Program-made: the position numbers and the translations under genes
Notes under the pieces: generated by a model
Database searches by the model: none
Seen by the model: only the letters and a program-made list of their open reading frames with translations
What the model was told of the DNA's origin: nothing
Origin: Neolewinella persica DSM 23188
GTDB lineage: Bacteria; Bacteroidota; Bacteroidia; Chitinophagales; Saprospiraceae
Length of the DNA stretch: 64,000 nt
Reading direction: 5' to 3'
Assembly (NCBI RefSeq): GCF_000373105.1
Contig: NZ_KB890413.1
Span: 299,340 to 363,339, forward strand
Shown here: piece after piece, positions 25,846-35,311 of the stretch
Position numbering within the stretch: the first letter of the stretch is position 1
How the letters are laid out: every line of letters starts with the position of its first letter

Positions 25846-27309
25846 ATGCAAGCCAAAACCGCTAACGAAAAGATCATCTTCGGGCTTAAAGTTAAGCAAC
25901 TCCGCCAGGAACAGGGCCTGTCATTTTCGGAGCTCTCGAAGCGATCGGGGATGTCCCTGTCTTACATCAACGAGATTGAAAAGGGCAAGAAGTTCCCGAA
26001 GCAGGACAAAGTAACCAAGTTAGCAAAGGCCCTTGGCACCACCGCCAAAGAGCTCACCAATGGAGAACTGGGTCGGCACCTGGCACCGGTCACCCAACTG
26101 CTACAGTCAAATTTCCTGAATGAGTTACCGTTGGAGTTGTTTGGTATCGAGCTCAGTAAGGTAGCGGAGATTGTCGCCCAGGCCCCAACCCGGGTCGGCG
26201 CCTTCATCAGTACGCTGTTGGAGTTGTCTCGCTCCTACGCCTTGCGGGAGGAAAATTTTTATTTCGCCGCGCTGCGCTCTTACCTGGAGCTTAATGACAA
26301 TTACTTTCCGGACCTCGAAAAAGCCGTCGAAACCTTTACTAAGCAACATCAACTGCCGGGTATTCGGCCATTACCTCCCCGGGTACTGGCAACGCTGTTA
26401 GAAGCGCACTATGGCTACACCATTTTGCCCAACGGCCTTGATGCCCACCCGGACTTACAAATGCTACGCGCAGTGTATCAGCCGGAAGGCAATCGGCTTT
26501 TGCTTAACGGAAACCTGACACCGGCACAACGCGGCTTCCAATTCGGTAAGGAACTCGCCTTCAATTATCTAAGGCTTTCCGAACGGGCGAACACCAGCAG
26601 CCTGCTGCGCAGCCGGGTTTTTGAGGAGGTACTGAACCACAGCAAAGCCACCTATTTCAGCGTGGCCTTACACATTCCACTTCAAGCGTTCACGGAGCAG
26701 GTAAAAGCTTTCTTTGCGCTGCCAAATTGGGACGCAAAGGCATTTCTGGGGCTAATGCAACGGTTCAACGCTACTCCGGAGATGTTTTACCACCGGCTGA
26801 CTAACGTACTACCTCAGTTCTTCGGCCTGCGGGAAATGTTTTTCCTACGGTTTCTCCACAACCCCCAGACGGATGATTTCACCATCGACAAGGAACTCCA
26901 TCTTCATCGCCGGCACCACCCACATGAGAATGGCCTGTTTGAGCATTACTGCCGGAGGTGGGTAAGTTTGAGCCTACTGCAGGAGATGTCAGCCGGAGAA
27001 GCGATCAGTATCGATATACAACGCAGCCACTACTACGGTACAGAAGACGAATACCTGTGCTTAACCATGGCGCGAACGGATTACCCTAAAAAGGGACGGA
27101 ACGTCAGCCTTACGCTCGGTTTCCTTGTCAACGACAAACTTCGGAAAATCATCGCCTGGCACGACGATCCGGCCATCTCCAGCCGGGAAGTCAATACCAC
27201 TTGTGAACGTTGTCCGATCTCCGATTGCGCAGAACGAGCCGCGGAACCGGTAATTGTGCAAAAGCGAGAACGCAACCTGCGCATTAAAGCTGCATTGAAG
27301 AAATTGTAG
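25846..27309 (+). CDS. XRE-type regulator of the RamB/ScfR (short-chain fatty acid) family
   Basis: 487 residues. An N-terminal HTH_XRE domain (about 13-70: LRQEQGLSFSELSKRSGMS, YINEIEKGKKFP) precedes an IrrE/ImmA-like region around 195-245 (GNRLLLNGNLTPAQRGFQFGKELAFNYL) in which the HExxH zinc motif is replaced, and the C-terminal domain with the cysteine cluster CERCPISDC near 453. This order matches regulators of propionate/acetate metabolism genes (RamB, PrpR, ScfR). No metabolic target gene adjoins it. A CTATTTTG box sits 13 bases upstream of the start. Confidence 0.85.
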   Translation: MQAKTANEKIIFGLKVKQLRQEQGLSFSELSKRSGMSLSYINEIEKGKKFPKQDKVTKLAKALGTTAKELTNGELGRHLAPVTQLLQSNFLNELPLELFGIELSKVAEIVAQAPTRVGAFISTLLELSRSYALREENFYFAALRSYLELNDNYFPDLEKAVETFTKQHQLPGIRPLPPRVLATLLEAHYGYTILPNGLDAHPDLQMLRAVYQPEGNRLLLNGNLTPAQRGFQFGKELAFNYLRLSERANTSSLLRSRVFEEVLNHSKATYFSVALHIPLQAFTEQVKAFFALPNWDAKAFLGLMQRFNATPEMFYHRLTNVLPQFFGLREMFFLRFLHNPQTDDFTIDKELHLHRRHHPHENGLFEHYCRRWVSLSLLQEMSAGEAISIDIQRSHYYGTEDEYLCLTMARTDYPKKGRNVSLTLGFLVNDKLRKIIAWHDDPAISSREVNTTCERCPISDCAERAAEPVIVQKRERNLRIKAALKKL

Positions 27310-27380
27310 CTCCGTGGCGTTTCTTGAGATAAGCTTTTAAGGCTTGAACAGGGCCAATGTCGGTGTTTAACCAAAACCTT

Positions 27381-27397
27381 GTACCTGCGGCCGCGCC
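27381..27397 (+). repeat. 17-bp NotI-core repeat, copy 7 (one mismatch)
   Basis: GTACCTGCGGCCGCGCC, intergenic, about 70 bases after the XRE regulator stop. Confidence 0.75.
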
Positions 27398-27546
27398 TCT
27401 TCCTTCTCCTAATTAATTTCAATGAGCAACCACTTATTTCGTCCGATTATGTGATCCCAATAAAGAGGTTTTCCCAATATCTGCGCTATTTAACGGATAT
27501 TGTGGCAAGGTGCCGAGATTCTCGGTAGGTGGCCATTTCCGGTTTT

Positions 27547-29163
27547 ATGAAGTTGTTGCGTGAAGTTCTAATCTGTTGTTTACTGTGTTGCCTGCCGGCA
27601 ACAGGGGCTACGCAATTAGACTCATTACTCAACGTACTGGACACTGAACTAGAACAACGAAACACCTACCTCGCCCAAAAAGAAGCACAGCTACAACAGT
27701 TGGACCAACAGAGGAGACAAGCAACCAGCCTTGAAGAAAAATTCGAAATTACTCTGGAAAAGGTAGCGGCCCTGGAATCTTTCTCCTTTACCCGGGCTAG
27801 TAAGGAGGTTTGTCGACTTGATTCCATAGCGCGCCAGTTGGCGGACCCAAGAAAAATAGACCTTGCGCAGCTTAAAGAGTCCTTCATTTTCCTTTCCGCG
27901 GGTATGTTCAATGAAGCCATTGACAGTCTTCACACCATCGATCTGAATAATTTTAACAGCCGGCTTAAGGCAGAGTATTATGCGTCTCTGGCCAGGTGCT
28001 ATATCGACCTGTCTGACAACTACCCCAGCTCTGTCCTGAGTGGTCATAGCAGAAACCAGGCGGCCACCTACCTGGATTCAGCCATTCTGTACGTTGCTCC
28101 CGATACGATTGAATACCTCTCCCTACTTGTGAATAAGGCCGTTGCCGAACACAATCCTGAAGCAGGGATCAGGGTCTACCACCAAATTTGCAAACACCCG
28201 GATGCCACCGTTCGCCTGATGGCCAAAGAACATGGTGGCGCTGCCATCAATTATCGATTGCTGAACAGGAACGATTCCGCTCGCATCGCCGTTGTGAAAT
28301 CTGCAATTGCAGACGAACGTACGGTAACGCGGGAAGCGATTTCGCTGGTTCGGGTCGCCCGCTACGCCTACGAAATTGGCGACTATGAACGTTCGGGCAG
28401 GTACATAAAGATTGGACTGGAAAATGCCAATTTTTTCGGCGCTCAACATCGTAAGATTGAAGTATTGGAAATACTCCCACTAATCGAAGAAGAGCGGCAA
28501 CAGCTTTTGCGGAGTCAGCGCAAGCAGTTCATTATTTTCAGCTCGTTACTTTCCATACTACTCCTGTTGGCCATATGGCTCATTAGGCGGACCATCCACC
28601 AAAACCAGGAACTTAAGGAACGACGCCAGGCCTTACTAAATACTTACCAACAATTGCGGCAAAACAATACCGCCCTGCGCGAATCAGAACGCATCAAGGA
28701 ACAGTACATTGGTCACTTCTTTCAAACCAACACGAAATTCATCACTACCGCTAAAAAGGTGATTGACAAGGCGACGAAGGCCATTTATGCTGCGGATTTC
28801 AAAGAAGCCAAATTTCAGCTTAAGTCTTTTAATGCCAAACAACAGAACAAGCAGTTGCTGCGCGATTTTGATCAGGTCTTCCTTACCCTGTTTCCCAACT
28901 TTGTACCGAAGTTCCATGCTTTATTCCCATCCGATCAAATCTGGCAAGACGACGAGCAGGAAGAACTTTCCACGGAGATCAGGATATTCGCCCTGATGCG
29001 GTTGGGAATAAAAAACAACGATACGATCTCAAAAATCCTTGGGTACTCCGTAAACACTATTTATGCTTACCGCAGTAAAGTCCGGGGAAAATCGTTGTTG
29101 GAAAAGGATGCCTTCGACCAGGCCGTAATGAACATTTCTTCAACCAAAGCCCCGGAAGAATAG
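27547..29163 (+). CDS. SusR-like DUF6377 transcriptional regulator
   Basis: 538 residues from ATG 27547; an in-frame GTG 18 bases upstream is possible. Signal-like N-terminus, TPR-like helical periplasmic half, one membrane helix at about 330-350 (FIIFSSLLSILLLLAIWLI), a coiled coil (QNQELKERRQALLNTYQQL), and a C-terminal LuxR/SusR-like helix-turn-helix (EIRIFALMRLGIKNNDTISKILGYSVNTIYAYRSKV). The family senses glycans across the membrane and regulates SusCD loci; no such locus is adjacent here. A terminator follows. Confidence 0.87.
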   Translation: MKLLREVLICCLLCCLPATGATQLDSLLNVLDTELEQRNTYLAQKEAQLQQLDQQRRQATSLEEKFEITLEKVAALESFSFTRASKEVCRLDSIARQLADPRKIDLAQLKESFIFLSAGMFNEAIDSLHTIDLNNFNSRLKAEYYASLARCYIDLSDNYPSSVLSGHSRNQAATYLDSAILYVAPDTIEYLSLLVNKAVAEHNPEAGIRVYHQICKHPDATVRLMAKEHGGAAINYRLLNRNDSARIAVVKSAIADERTVTREAISLVRVARYAYEIGDYERSGRYIKIGLENANFFGAQHRKIEVLEILPLIEEERQQLLRSQRKQFIIFSSLLSILLLLAIWLIRRTIHQNQELKERRQALLNTYQQLRQNNTALRESERIKEQYIGHFFQTNTKFITTAKKVIDKATKAIYAADFKEAKFQLKSFNAKQQNKQLLRDFDQVFLTLFPNFVPKFHALFPSDQIWQDDEQEELSTEIRIFALMRLGIKNNDTISKILGYSVNTIYAYRSKVRGKSLLEKDAFDQAVMNISSTKAPEE

Positions 29164-29165
29164 AA

Positions 29166-29198
29166 AATGCCGCCTCCACCAGGAAGCGGCATTGTTTT
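29166..29198 (+). terminator. Rho-independent terminator of the DUF6377 gene
   Basis: Stem AATGCCGC / GCGGCATT with a 12-base loop, followed by GTTTTAA, directly after the stop codon. Confidence 0.8.
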
Positions 29199-29850
29199 AA
29201 AAAAACTACTTTTCGAGTCGCACATCGTGCGAAAAAATCATACTCACTGTAATTATCAATCAAGGTTGCTACAGCGTCGGATCATTTAGGAGGAATACTC
29301 TAACTAAAGGCAGTACTATTACGCTACAGCAACAATACAATAATCAGGCATCTGAACGGATGCTGCAAGGAGAAAATGGGCAGATATAGAATTATAGAAG
29401 CACACACAAACACAAACAGTTGATAATCAGCAAAATACCCCAAAACATATCGCCCCTGAATATAGATAGTTTCAAGCTGGTTTTTGAGTAATTTGTACAT
29501 GACACAACGTGTCCTCATCGGTTTATTCTTCTTCTAACATTGGTACGTTCGTAGAGCTTGACGCTGATCTGGTGGGAGAGGACGGCACGGGTCCAGCCAT
29601 GTTGGGCGGATATTTCTAGGTAGAAGAGACGAACTTCCATACCGAATCCTTTTCCCAATAGAAGAATCAAAGAACGGTTCACCTGTTGTATCGCATGAAC
29701 ACGAGCTCGTTGGACCGTGGTTTTCAACTCGGCAAGCAGGGAAGTATAGGGTGTTGACATAGGATGGGATTAGTTTCTCATGAATGTAGAAACTAATTAA
29801 ATGCAAAACAAAAAGTTTTATACATTTACTTCAAGCACTTTTCTTCCACC
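29199..29850. other. AT-rich gap carrying a gene remnant
   Basis: About 650 bases between the DUF6377 gene and uvrA. The only coding trace is the DUF1016 remnant at 29515-29760. The left half has CACAAACACAAACA-type low complexity and no recognisable feature. Confidence 0.6.
29515..29760 (-). pseudogene. Remnant of a DUF1016/YhcG-type (PDDEXK) gene
   Basis: An 81-codon frame starts like DUF1016 proteins (LLAELKTTVQRARVHAIQQVNRSLILL), then jumps straight to the later HGWTRAVLSHQISVKLYER block. The expected IGKRIRYG words are present in the neighbouring frame, so the gene has at least one frameshift and an internal deletion, and the whole nuclease C-terminus is missing. Intact relatives are linked to restriction-modification or phage-related loci; none is nearby. 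Confidence 0.75.
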
Positions 29851-32781
29851 TTACTTCAGCTCCTCCGCCAAAAAACGACCAGTATGGCTCTCCTCCACCT
29901 TAGCAATCTGTTCTGGTTTTCCTTTGGCCACCACGCTACCACCGCCGCGTCCTCCTTCGGGGCCCATGTCTATGATGTAGTCGGCCACCTTGATCACGTC
30001 CATCGTATGCTCAATTACAATGACGGTATTCCCTTTTTCTACCAAGCCCTGCAGCACACGCAGTAAGTACTGAATATCTTCGAAATGAAGGCCTGTCGTT
30101 GGTTCATCCAGGATGTAGCAAGTCTGGCCCGTCGCCCGCTTACTTAGTTCTTCCGACAGCTTGACCCGCTGAGCCTCTCCTCCAGACAGTGTCGTGGCAC
30201 GTTGCCCCAAAGTGATGTACCCCAGCCCAACGTCGTTCAGGGTTTTCAACCGACGGTAAATTTTCGGGATCGGCTGAAAGAACTCACTAGCTTCGGCTAC
30301 CGACATGTCCAGTACGTCGTTGATCGATTTACCTTTATACAGTATCTCCAGTGTCTCCCGGTTAAAGCGCTTCCCCAGGCAGGTTTCGCATTCCACCTCC
30401 ACATCTGGCAGGAAGTTCATTTCGATCGTTCGACTACCGCTACCCTTGCAATCTTCACAACGACCTCCTTTGACGTTAAAACTAAACCTTCCGGGTTTAT
30501 AGCCCCGGATCTTAGCTTCAGGCAGGTTCGTAAACAAAGCACGAATATCGGTAAACACCCCGGTATAGGTCGCCGGATTAGACCTGGGCGTACGACCAAT
30601 CGGGCTCTGATCGATATCAATCACTTTGTCGATATGCTCCAGCCCCTTGACCGTTTTATAGTCCATCGGTCGCTTCACACTGTTGTAGAAGTGCTGGCGC
30701 AAAATAGGGTACAGCGTTTCGTTGATCAATGTCGATTTCCCGGACCCACTCACCCCCGTCACACAAGTAAAAGTGCCCAAAGGGATCTTGATCTTAACGT
30801 TTTTCAGGTTGTTACCAGAAGCTCCTTTGAGTTCCAGGAAATTCCCGTTGCCTTTACGGCGAGTCTCGGGGATTTCGATCTTCTTGCGCCCCGACAGGTA
30901 ATCACTGGTGATGCTACCCGCGTTTTTCTTGAGGAGAAATTCTTTTGGCTTCCCAGCAGTGACAACTGCTCCGCCCTTTACCCCCGCCCCCGGTCCGAGG
31001 TCCAGCAAGTAATCGCTGGCCATCATGATGTCTCTGTCGTGCTCCACAACCAGCACTGTATTTCCAATGTCAGTTAGGTCACGCAGGGCACGGATCAGCC
31101 GCATGTTATCGCGTTGGTGCAGGCCGATGCTCGGCTCATCGAGGATATAAGTAATTCCCGTCAGCTGGCTACCGATCTGCGTTGCCAGACGAATTCGCTG
31201 GGCTTCTCCCCCGGAGAGGGAGCGGCCGGGCCGGTCAAGACTCAGGTAGCCCAGCCCAACGTGCAAAAGAAACCGGAGGCGGAAACGAATTTCCTTTAGG
31301 ATGTCCGTGGCAATCAGGGTCGTCCGTTCGTCCATCCCATCCTCTGCGGTTTCCATCCACTCTCCGAGTTCTCCCAGATCCATCCGGGCCAGGTCGCTAA
31401 TGGTGGCCTCCTTGATTTTGTAGTTGCGGGCTTCCTTACGCAGTCGGGCACCTTCACATTCCGGGCACTCGTCAACGGTCATGAAGTCCTCCGCCCAGGT
31501 ACGGATTCGCTCACTGGTTGTTTCTTCGTACCACCGGGTGATCATGTTAAACAGGCCGTTCTTGCGCACGTCCCACACCATATCGTGGGCAATTCGGTCG
31601 TACTTACTTTTCTTTTGGCGGCCGGGCTTTTTGTCTTCGCCGTGGAGCAGCACGTTCAACCCCGCTTCGGGTAATTTACTGATCGGATCCGTCAGCTTAA
31701 ACTTATAAGCTTTAGCGATTTCTTTAACCTGTTTGAAGGTGCTGTTATCCCGGTCCTCTCCCAGCGGTGCCAACCCGCCTTTATTGATGCTGAGGCTGCG
31801 GTCGGGGATGATCTTATCAATGTCCGGGCTATTTACCTGCCCCAGCCCCTTACAGTTCTTGCAATACCCGTAAGGGGAGTTGAAGCTAAAGGTGTTCGGG
31901 CTAGGTTCTTCGTAGGAGAGGCCGTTCTCAGCGTCCATCAGGTTCTTGGAGTACGGAGAGGTTTCGCCGGTATCCGCGTCTTGTACAAGCACCAGCCCGT
32001 CACCCATTTTCAGGGCCGTTTGTAAGCTTTGGCTCAGTCGGTCCAGCCGGTCAGGTTGCATCTTCAGCCGGTCGATGACGAGTTCAATGTCATGAACTTT
32101 GTAGCGGCTGACCTGCATCCCTTCCTTGAGGTCCACGATCTCGCCGTCCGTCCGCACTTTGGTGTACCCCTGTTTGCGGACCTGCTCGAACAACTCCCGG
32201 TAATGTCCTTTACGGCCACGTACCAAAGGGGCCAGGACGATGAGCTTTTTGCCCGCATATTGCTCGGCAATCTGTTCCTTCATCTGCTCCTCGGTATACC
32301 GGAGCATAGGTTTTCCGCTGATGTAGCTGTAGGCCGTACCGGCGCGGGCGAAAAGGAGGCGCAGGAAATCATAGATTTCCGTTACGGTGCCAACCGTGGA
32401 GCGCGGACTCCGGTTGGTGGTTTTTTGTTCGATGGAGATGACGGGACTCAGCCCGGTGATCTGCTCCACATCCGGCCGTTCCATTGTGCCCATGAACTGA
32501 CGGGCGTAGCTGCTGAAAGTTTCCATGTATCGCCGTTGGCCTTCGGCGTAGATGGTATCGAAGGCCAGGCTGGACTTACCACTGCCGCTCAGTCCCGTAA
32601 TCACGACGAGTTGGTTACGGGGAAGTTCTACGGAGATATCCTTGAGGTTGTTCTCCTTAGCACCGATCACGGTAAGAAAGCGTTCGGCGTGGGGGAGTTC
32701 CCCATTTTTAGCCTTCTGTTTCCTGGGCGCGGACGCTGGTGCAGAGGACGTTGAAGGAGCAGTGGATTTGGCGCGGGGCAT
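29851..32781 (-). CDS. uvrA: Excinuclease ABC subunit A
   Basis: 976 residues. Two ABC ATPase halves with Walker A motifs GLSGSGKSS (63-71) and GVSGSGKST (second half), signatures LSGGEAQRIRLA and LSGGEAQRVKLS, and zinc-finger cysteines (CKNCKGLG, CPECEGARL, CEDCKGSG with CETCLGKRF). UvrA finds bulky DNA lesions with UvrB in nucleotide excision repair. The first 30 residues are an Ala/Pro/Ser/Lys extension not needed by the family, holding a degenerate 17-bp repeat (SAPASAPRK). A TACCTTTG box lies upstream. Confidence 0.98.
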   Translation of the reverse strand: MPRAKSTAPSTSSAPASAPRKQKAKNGELPHAERFLTVIGAKENNLKDISVELPRNQLVVITGLSGSGKSSLAFDTIYAEGQRRYMETFSSYARQFMGTMERPDVEQITGLSPVISIEQKTTNRSPRSTVGTVTEIYDFLRLLFARAGTAYSYISGKPMLRYTEEQMKEQIAEQYAGKKLIVLAPLVRGRKGHYRELFEQVRKQGYTKVRTDGEIVDLKEGMQVSRYKVHDIELVIDRLKMQPDRLDRLSQSLQTALKMGDGLVLVQDADTGETSPYSKNLMDAENGLSYEEPSPNTFSFNSPYGYCKNCKGLGQVNSPDIDKIIPDRSLSINKGGLAPLGEDRDNSTFKQVKEIAKAYKFKLTDPISKLPEAGLNVLLHGEDKKPGRQKKSKYDRIAHDMVWDVRKNGLFNMITRWYEETTSERIRTWAEDFMTVDECPECEGARLRKEARNYKIKEATISDLARMDLGELGEWMETAEDGMDERTTLIATDILKEIRFRLRFLLHVGLGYLSLDRPGRSLSGGEAQRIRLATQIGSQLTGITYILDEPSIGLHQRDNMRLIRALRDLTDIGNTVLVVEHDRDIMMASDYLLDLGPGAGVKGGAVVTAGKPKEFLLKKNAGSITSDYLSGRKKIEIPETRRKGNGNFLELKGASGNNLKNVKIKIPLGTFTCVTGVSGSGKSTLINETLYPILRQHFYNSVKRPMDYKTVKGLEHIDKVIDIDQSPIGRTPRSNPATYTGVFTDIRALFTNLPEAKIRGYKPGRFSFNVKGGRCEDCKGSGSRTIEMNFLPDVEVECETCLGKRFNRETLEILYKGKSINDVLDMSVAEASEFFQPIPKIYRRLKTLNDVGLGYITLGQRATTLSGGEAQRVKLSEELSKRATGQTCYILDEPTTGLHFEDIQYLLRVLQGLVEKGNTVIVIEHTMDVIKVADYIIDMGPEGGRGGGSVVAKGKPEQIAKVEESHTGRFLAEELK
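32726..32742 (-). repeat. 17-bp NotI-core repeat, degenerate copy in the uvrA N-terminal extension
   Basis: GGCGCGGACGCTGGTGC, two changes from consensus, read A-P-A-S-A-P in the non-conserved start of UvrA. Confidence 0.5.
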
Positions 32782-32798
32782 AGTCTTTCTTTCGCCAA

Positions 32799-32817
32799 CC
32801 GGCGGACCTTCCGCCGG
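32799..32817 (-). promoter_or_regulatory. Leader hairpin upstream of uvrA
   Basis: CCGGCGGA pairs with TCCGCCGG around a 3-base loop, between the -7 box and the uvrA start codon. It would form in the mRNA leader. Confidence 0.45.
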
Positions 32818-32836
32818 GGCTATTTTTGCAACGGAT

Positions 32837-32844
32837 CAAAGGTA
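32837..32844 (-). promoter_or_regulatory. TAnnTTTG-type -7 box upstream of uvrA
   Basis: TACCTTTG on the minus strand, 55 bases before the uvrA ATG; no clear -33 TTG. Confidence 0.5.
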
Positions 32845-32985
32845 GGAAGGTTGGGGAACTTTTTGTGTAAAAATTTAGTCTTTACACCAATAAGTAACTT
32901 ATGCACCATCGCAGGTAGCTCCGGGTGCGCTTCGCGCCTTCCTCCGGCGGTTAGCCGGATAGCTCAAAAGCCTCAACCGCCCTTT

Positions 32986-33002
32986 GCACCTGCGGCCCCG
33001 CC
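32986..33002 (+). repeat. 17-bp NotI-core repeat, copy 8 (one mismatch)
   Basis: GCACCTGCGGCCCCGCC, preceded by TT, just downstream of the stop of the 33013-34011 gene. Confidence 0.75.
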
Positions 33003-33012
33003 CAATAAGCCT

Positions 33013-34011
33013 TTACAACTTCCGCATACTTTTAGTAACGCTTTGAAACAGCTCCTGGTCCCCCTCAAAAATATTCTTTTTTACGTCAAAAACATAAGCT
33101 ACATCAGGATTAGAAAGGCCAAATCGTATCTTTTCATAATATTCTTCCAGCGACTCCATACCAAGCATTTCTCGCGTCTGCTTGACTAACATCAAATCTT
33201 CGTTGCTGAGTATGGGGACGTACCAATCTGAATTCTTCCCGTTTATTCTAAAGCTCAACACCGTGAAGACCCCCGTCTTAAATTGGCCCTTTTGCATTTC
33301 CAGCCACAGGCCACATTTGTTTGGCAGGATCTTTCCCGCCTGCACCAGGCTGATCAGCTCAGGGGTAACGACCCGCTTTTGTGTTTTCACTGATGTCGAC
33401 TGACAGTAATGATGAAAAATGATGTCCATGGGCTGCTTTCCCCTAATGTCCTGCACCCCAATTTTCGCCTCCCCCGGAAACCGATTATTGGCAATCAAAT
33501 CTAATAAGGCAGCAATATTGATGCTGTCAATATGATTGATGGTATCGCCATAAACATCGTAGCTGCCTTCTTTAGTCCGGAAATACTGGTCATCCCGGGC
33601 AAGTCCTTCCAACCTGGCTCTTAATTCACGCTCAGGAACCTTCGCTTTTTTATTGGCAGCTAAAAAAGCCTGCCAGCGCGGATCATTATTCTGTTTGTTG
33701 AAAACCTTAAGACTTTTCAGGTAATCATTAGACAGGTTCTTGGGGAGCAGTAATTCGAGCAGCTCAAAAAAACAGCCTGTCTCTTTCAATTCATCAGCGA
33801 GAAGTAAGGCATTGTAAACATCCTTCACAAAGTTGCCCTTTGCGGAAATCAACACCTCCTGATATTTATCCAGTGCTTCCTGTTTTTGCCCCCTGACCAG
33901 CTTCAACTCAGCAGCATGGATACTTTTTTGGTAGGCACGATAATCCTGGATTTGCCCAAATAAGGGAACACCTGCCAGGACCAGCAGGACGAGAACAAAC
34001 ATGTTTTTCAT
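33013..34011 (-). CDS. Exported protein of unknown function
   Basis: 332 residues with a signal peptide (MKNMFVLVLLVLAGVPLFGQ), a helical, TPR-like first third (AELKLVRGQKQEALDKYQEVL) and a mixed C-terminal part ending in KNIFEGDQELFQSVTKSMRKL. No catalytic motif is evident. Base composition is visibly lower in G+C than neighbouring genes, which may point to recent acquisition. I do not recognise the family. Confidence 0.75.
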   Translation of the reverse strand: MKNMFVLVLLVLAGVPLFGQIQDYRAYQKSIHAAELKLVRGQKQEALDKYQEVLISAKGNFVKDVYNALLLADELKETGCFFELLELLLPKNLSNDYLKSLKVFNKQNNDPRWQAFLAANKKAKVPERELRARLEGLARDDQYFRTKEGSYDVYGDTINHIDSINIAALLDLIANNRFPGEAKIGVQDIRGKQPMDIIFHHYCQSTSVKTQKRVVTPELISLVQAGKILPNKCGLWLEMQKGQFKTGVFTVLSFRINGKNSDWYVPILSNEDLMLVKQTREMLGMESLEEYYEKIRFGLSNPDVAYVFDVKKNIFEGDQELFQSVTKSMRKL

Positions 34012-34337
34012 GGTTAATAGGTTGATCGGTGAACACGAAATGAGGTCGCTCGTAAGTCAAACGGCGCTTACAACAAATATAAATAAAGTCCTCTGTTCCT
34101 TTCTTCTGCCTTACATCCGCTCCAAACCATACCCTGGAAGTTCCGGCATCGACTTAGACCGAAACAATAGAAATCTCTTCTTGCTCCTCAATGCAGATCT
34201 TTGCACCAGCCCCGATAGCTATCGGGACGCCCTACCCATCCTCCCTACCACAAATCTCTCAGACCCTATCCCAAAAGTTGATCCGTTTGCTAAATCCCCG
34301 GTTCAGATGGTAGCTTTAGCGTACAAAAACACCCATC
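34012..34337. other. Intergenic region with a perfect 16-bp palindrome
   Basis: About 325 bases between divergent genes. CCCGATAGCTATCGGG at 34211-34226 is a perfect palindrome; short words of this type recur in Bacteroidota intergenic DNA. TAGCTTTA at about 34313-34320 could be a -7 box for the DUF1080 gene. No gene seen. Confidence 0.55.
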
Positions 34338-35276
34338 GTGCAAAAAGTTATTCTTCTCCTCTTAGCCTGTTTCTTGTCTTTATCACTCTCGGCCCAGCGA
34401 AGCGTCCAGATGGACACCATCAAAGAAGGTATTAAATGGGCCGCCGGGCTGACGCACGTTCCCCTGAAAAAAGAATGGACCAATCTTCTGGACGCAGACT
34501 TCACCCATTGGGATAAATTCATCGGGGTACCACACACTTCGGTCTCCTTGCCTGATGACGTGCCCAAAAGTGATGACGTCCGTAAGGGAACACCGTTGGG
34601 TCTGAATAATGATCCGCTCGGTGTGTTCACGATGATCAAAGAAGGCGGTGCAGACGTCCTTAAAATTAATGGCCAGATTTACGGCGGTCTCACCAGTAAG
34701 CAGGAATACGAAAATTATCACCTTAAACTGGAGTTCCGCTGGGGAGAAAAAAAGTGGGAGCCAAGGCTGGAACGTCAGCGGGACAATGGACTGCTCTACC
34801 ACTGTACCGGCCCGCACGGGGGTTTCTGGAATGTTTGGATGAGCAGCCTCGAATTACAGATTCAGGAACGTGATATGGGTGACCTCTTTCTACTCGCCGG
34901 CCCCAGCGCCTGGGTCAGGACCACCAGCGAGGCAGACAGTAAATTCCCAACGTTCCGGCCCGACGGCGATCGTACTAAGGCAGGAAGAGATGGTGGTAAG
35001 GGGAGAATCATTCGGTCCTCAAACGAGGAAATGGCCCACGGAGAATGGAACACTATAGAACTGTACACGTTTGGTGACCGCGCGGTACACCTCGTTAATG
35101 GTAAAGTGGTCAATGCGATTGATGACGCCTACCTATTGGTAAATGGTAAGGAAGTCCCCCTGGTTCGGGGCAAGATCCAGCTTCAATCTGAAGCCGCTGA
35201 CGCTTTTTTCCGGCGGGTACGCATCAAGTCAATTGACAAAATCCCTGCGGAGATTTTAAAGCAGGCCGGGTTTTAG
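34338..35276 (+). CDS. 3-keto-disaccharide hydrolase-like (DUF1080) exported protein
   Basis: 312 residues with a signal peptide (LLLACFLSLSLSAQ). The jelly-roll domain shows DUF1080/3-keto-disaccharide hydrolase blocks: WTNLLDADFTHWDKFIG, GGLTSKQEYENYHLKLEFRWGE, RDNGLLYHCTGPHG, SLELQIQERDMGD, GEWNTIELYTFGDRAVHLVNGKVV. These proteins act on or bind sugars outside the cytoplasm. No sugar-use genes adjoin it. Confidence 0.88.
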   Translation: MQKVILLLLACFLSLSLSAQRSVQMDTIKEGIKWAAGLTHVPLKKEWTNLLDADFTHWDKFIGVPHTSVSLPDDVPKSDDVRKGTPLGLNNDPLGVFTMIKEGGADVLKINGQIYGGLTSKQEYENYHLKLEFRWGEKKWEPRLERQRDNGLLYHCTGPHGGFWNVWMSSLELQIQERDMGDLFLLAGPSAWVRTTSEADSKFPTFRPDGDRTKAGRDGGKGRIIRSSNEEMAHGEWNTIELYTFGDRAVHLVNGKVVNAIDDAYLLVNGKEVPLVRGKIQLQSEAADAFFRRVRIKSIDKIPAEILKQAGF

Positions 35277-35311
35277 ACCGGGCGAAGCTTCGGAATGGTA
35301 CAGACGGGCAA

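Noticed and set aside
30202..31077. 291-codon open frame on the plus strand
   Set aside because: Antisense shadow of uvrA with low-complexity, unrecognisable product.
34211..34226. CCCGATAGCTATCGGG as a specific operator
   Set aside because: Palindromes of this kind are common intergenic words in Bacteroidota, so a specific regulatory role cannot be claimed from one copy.
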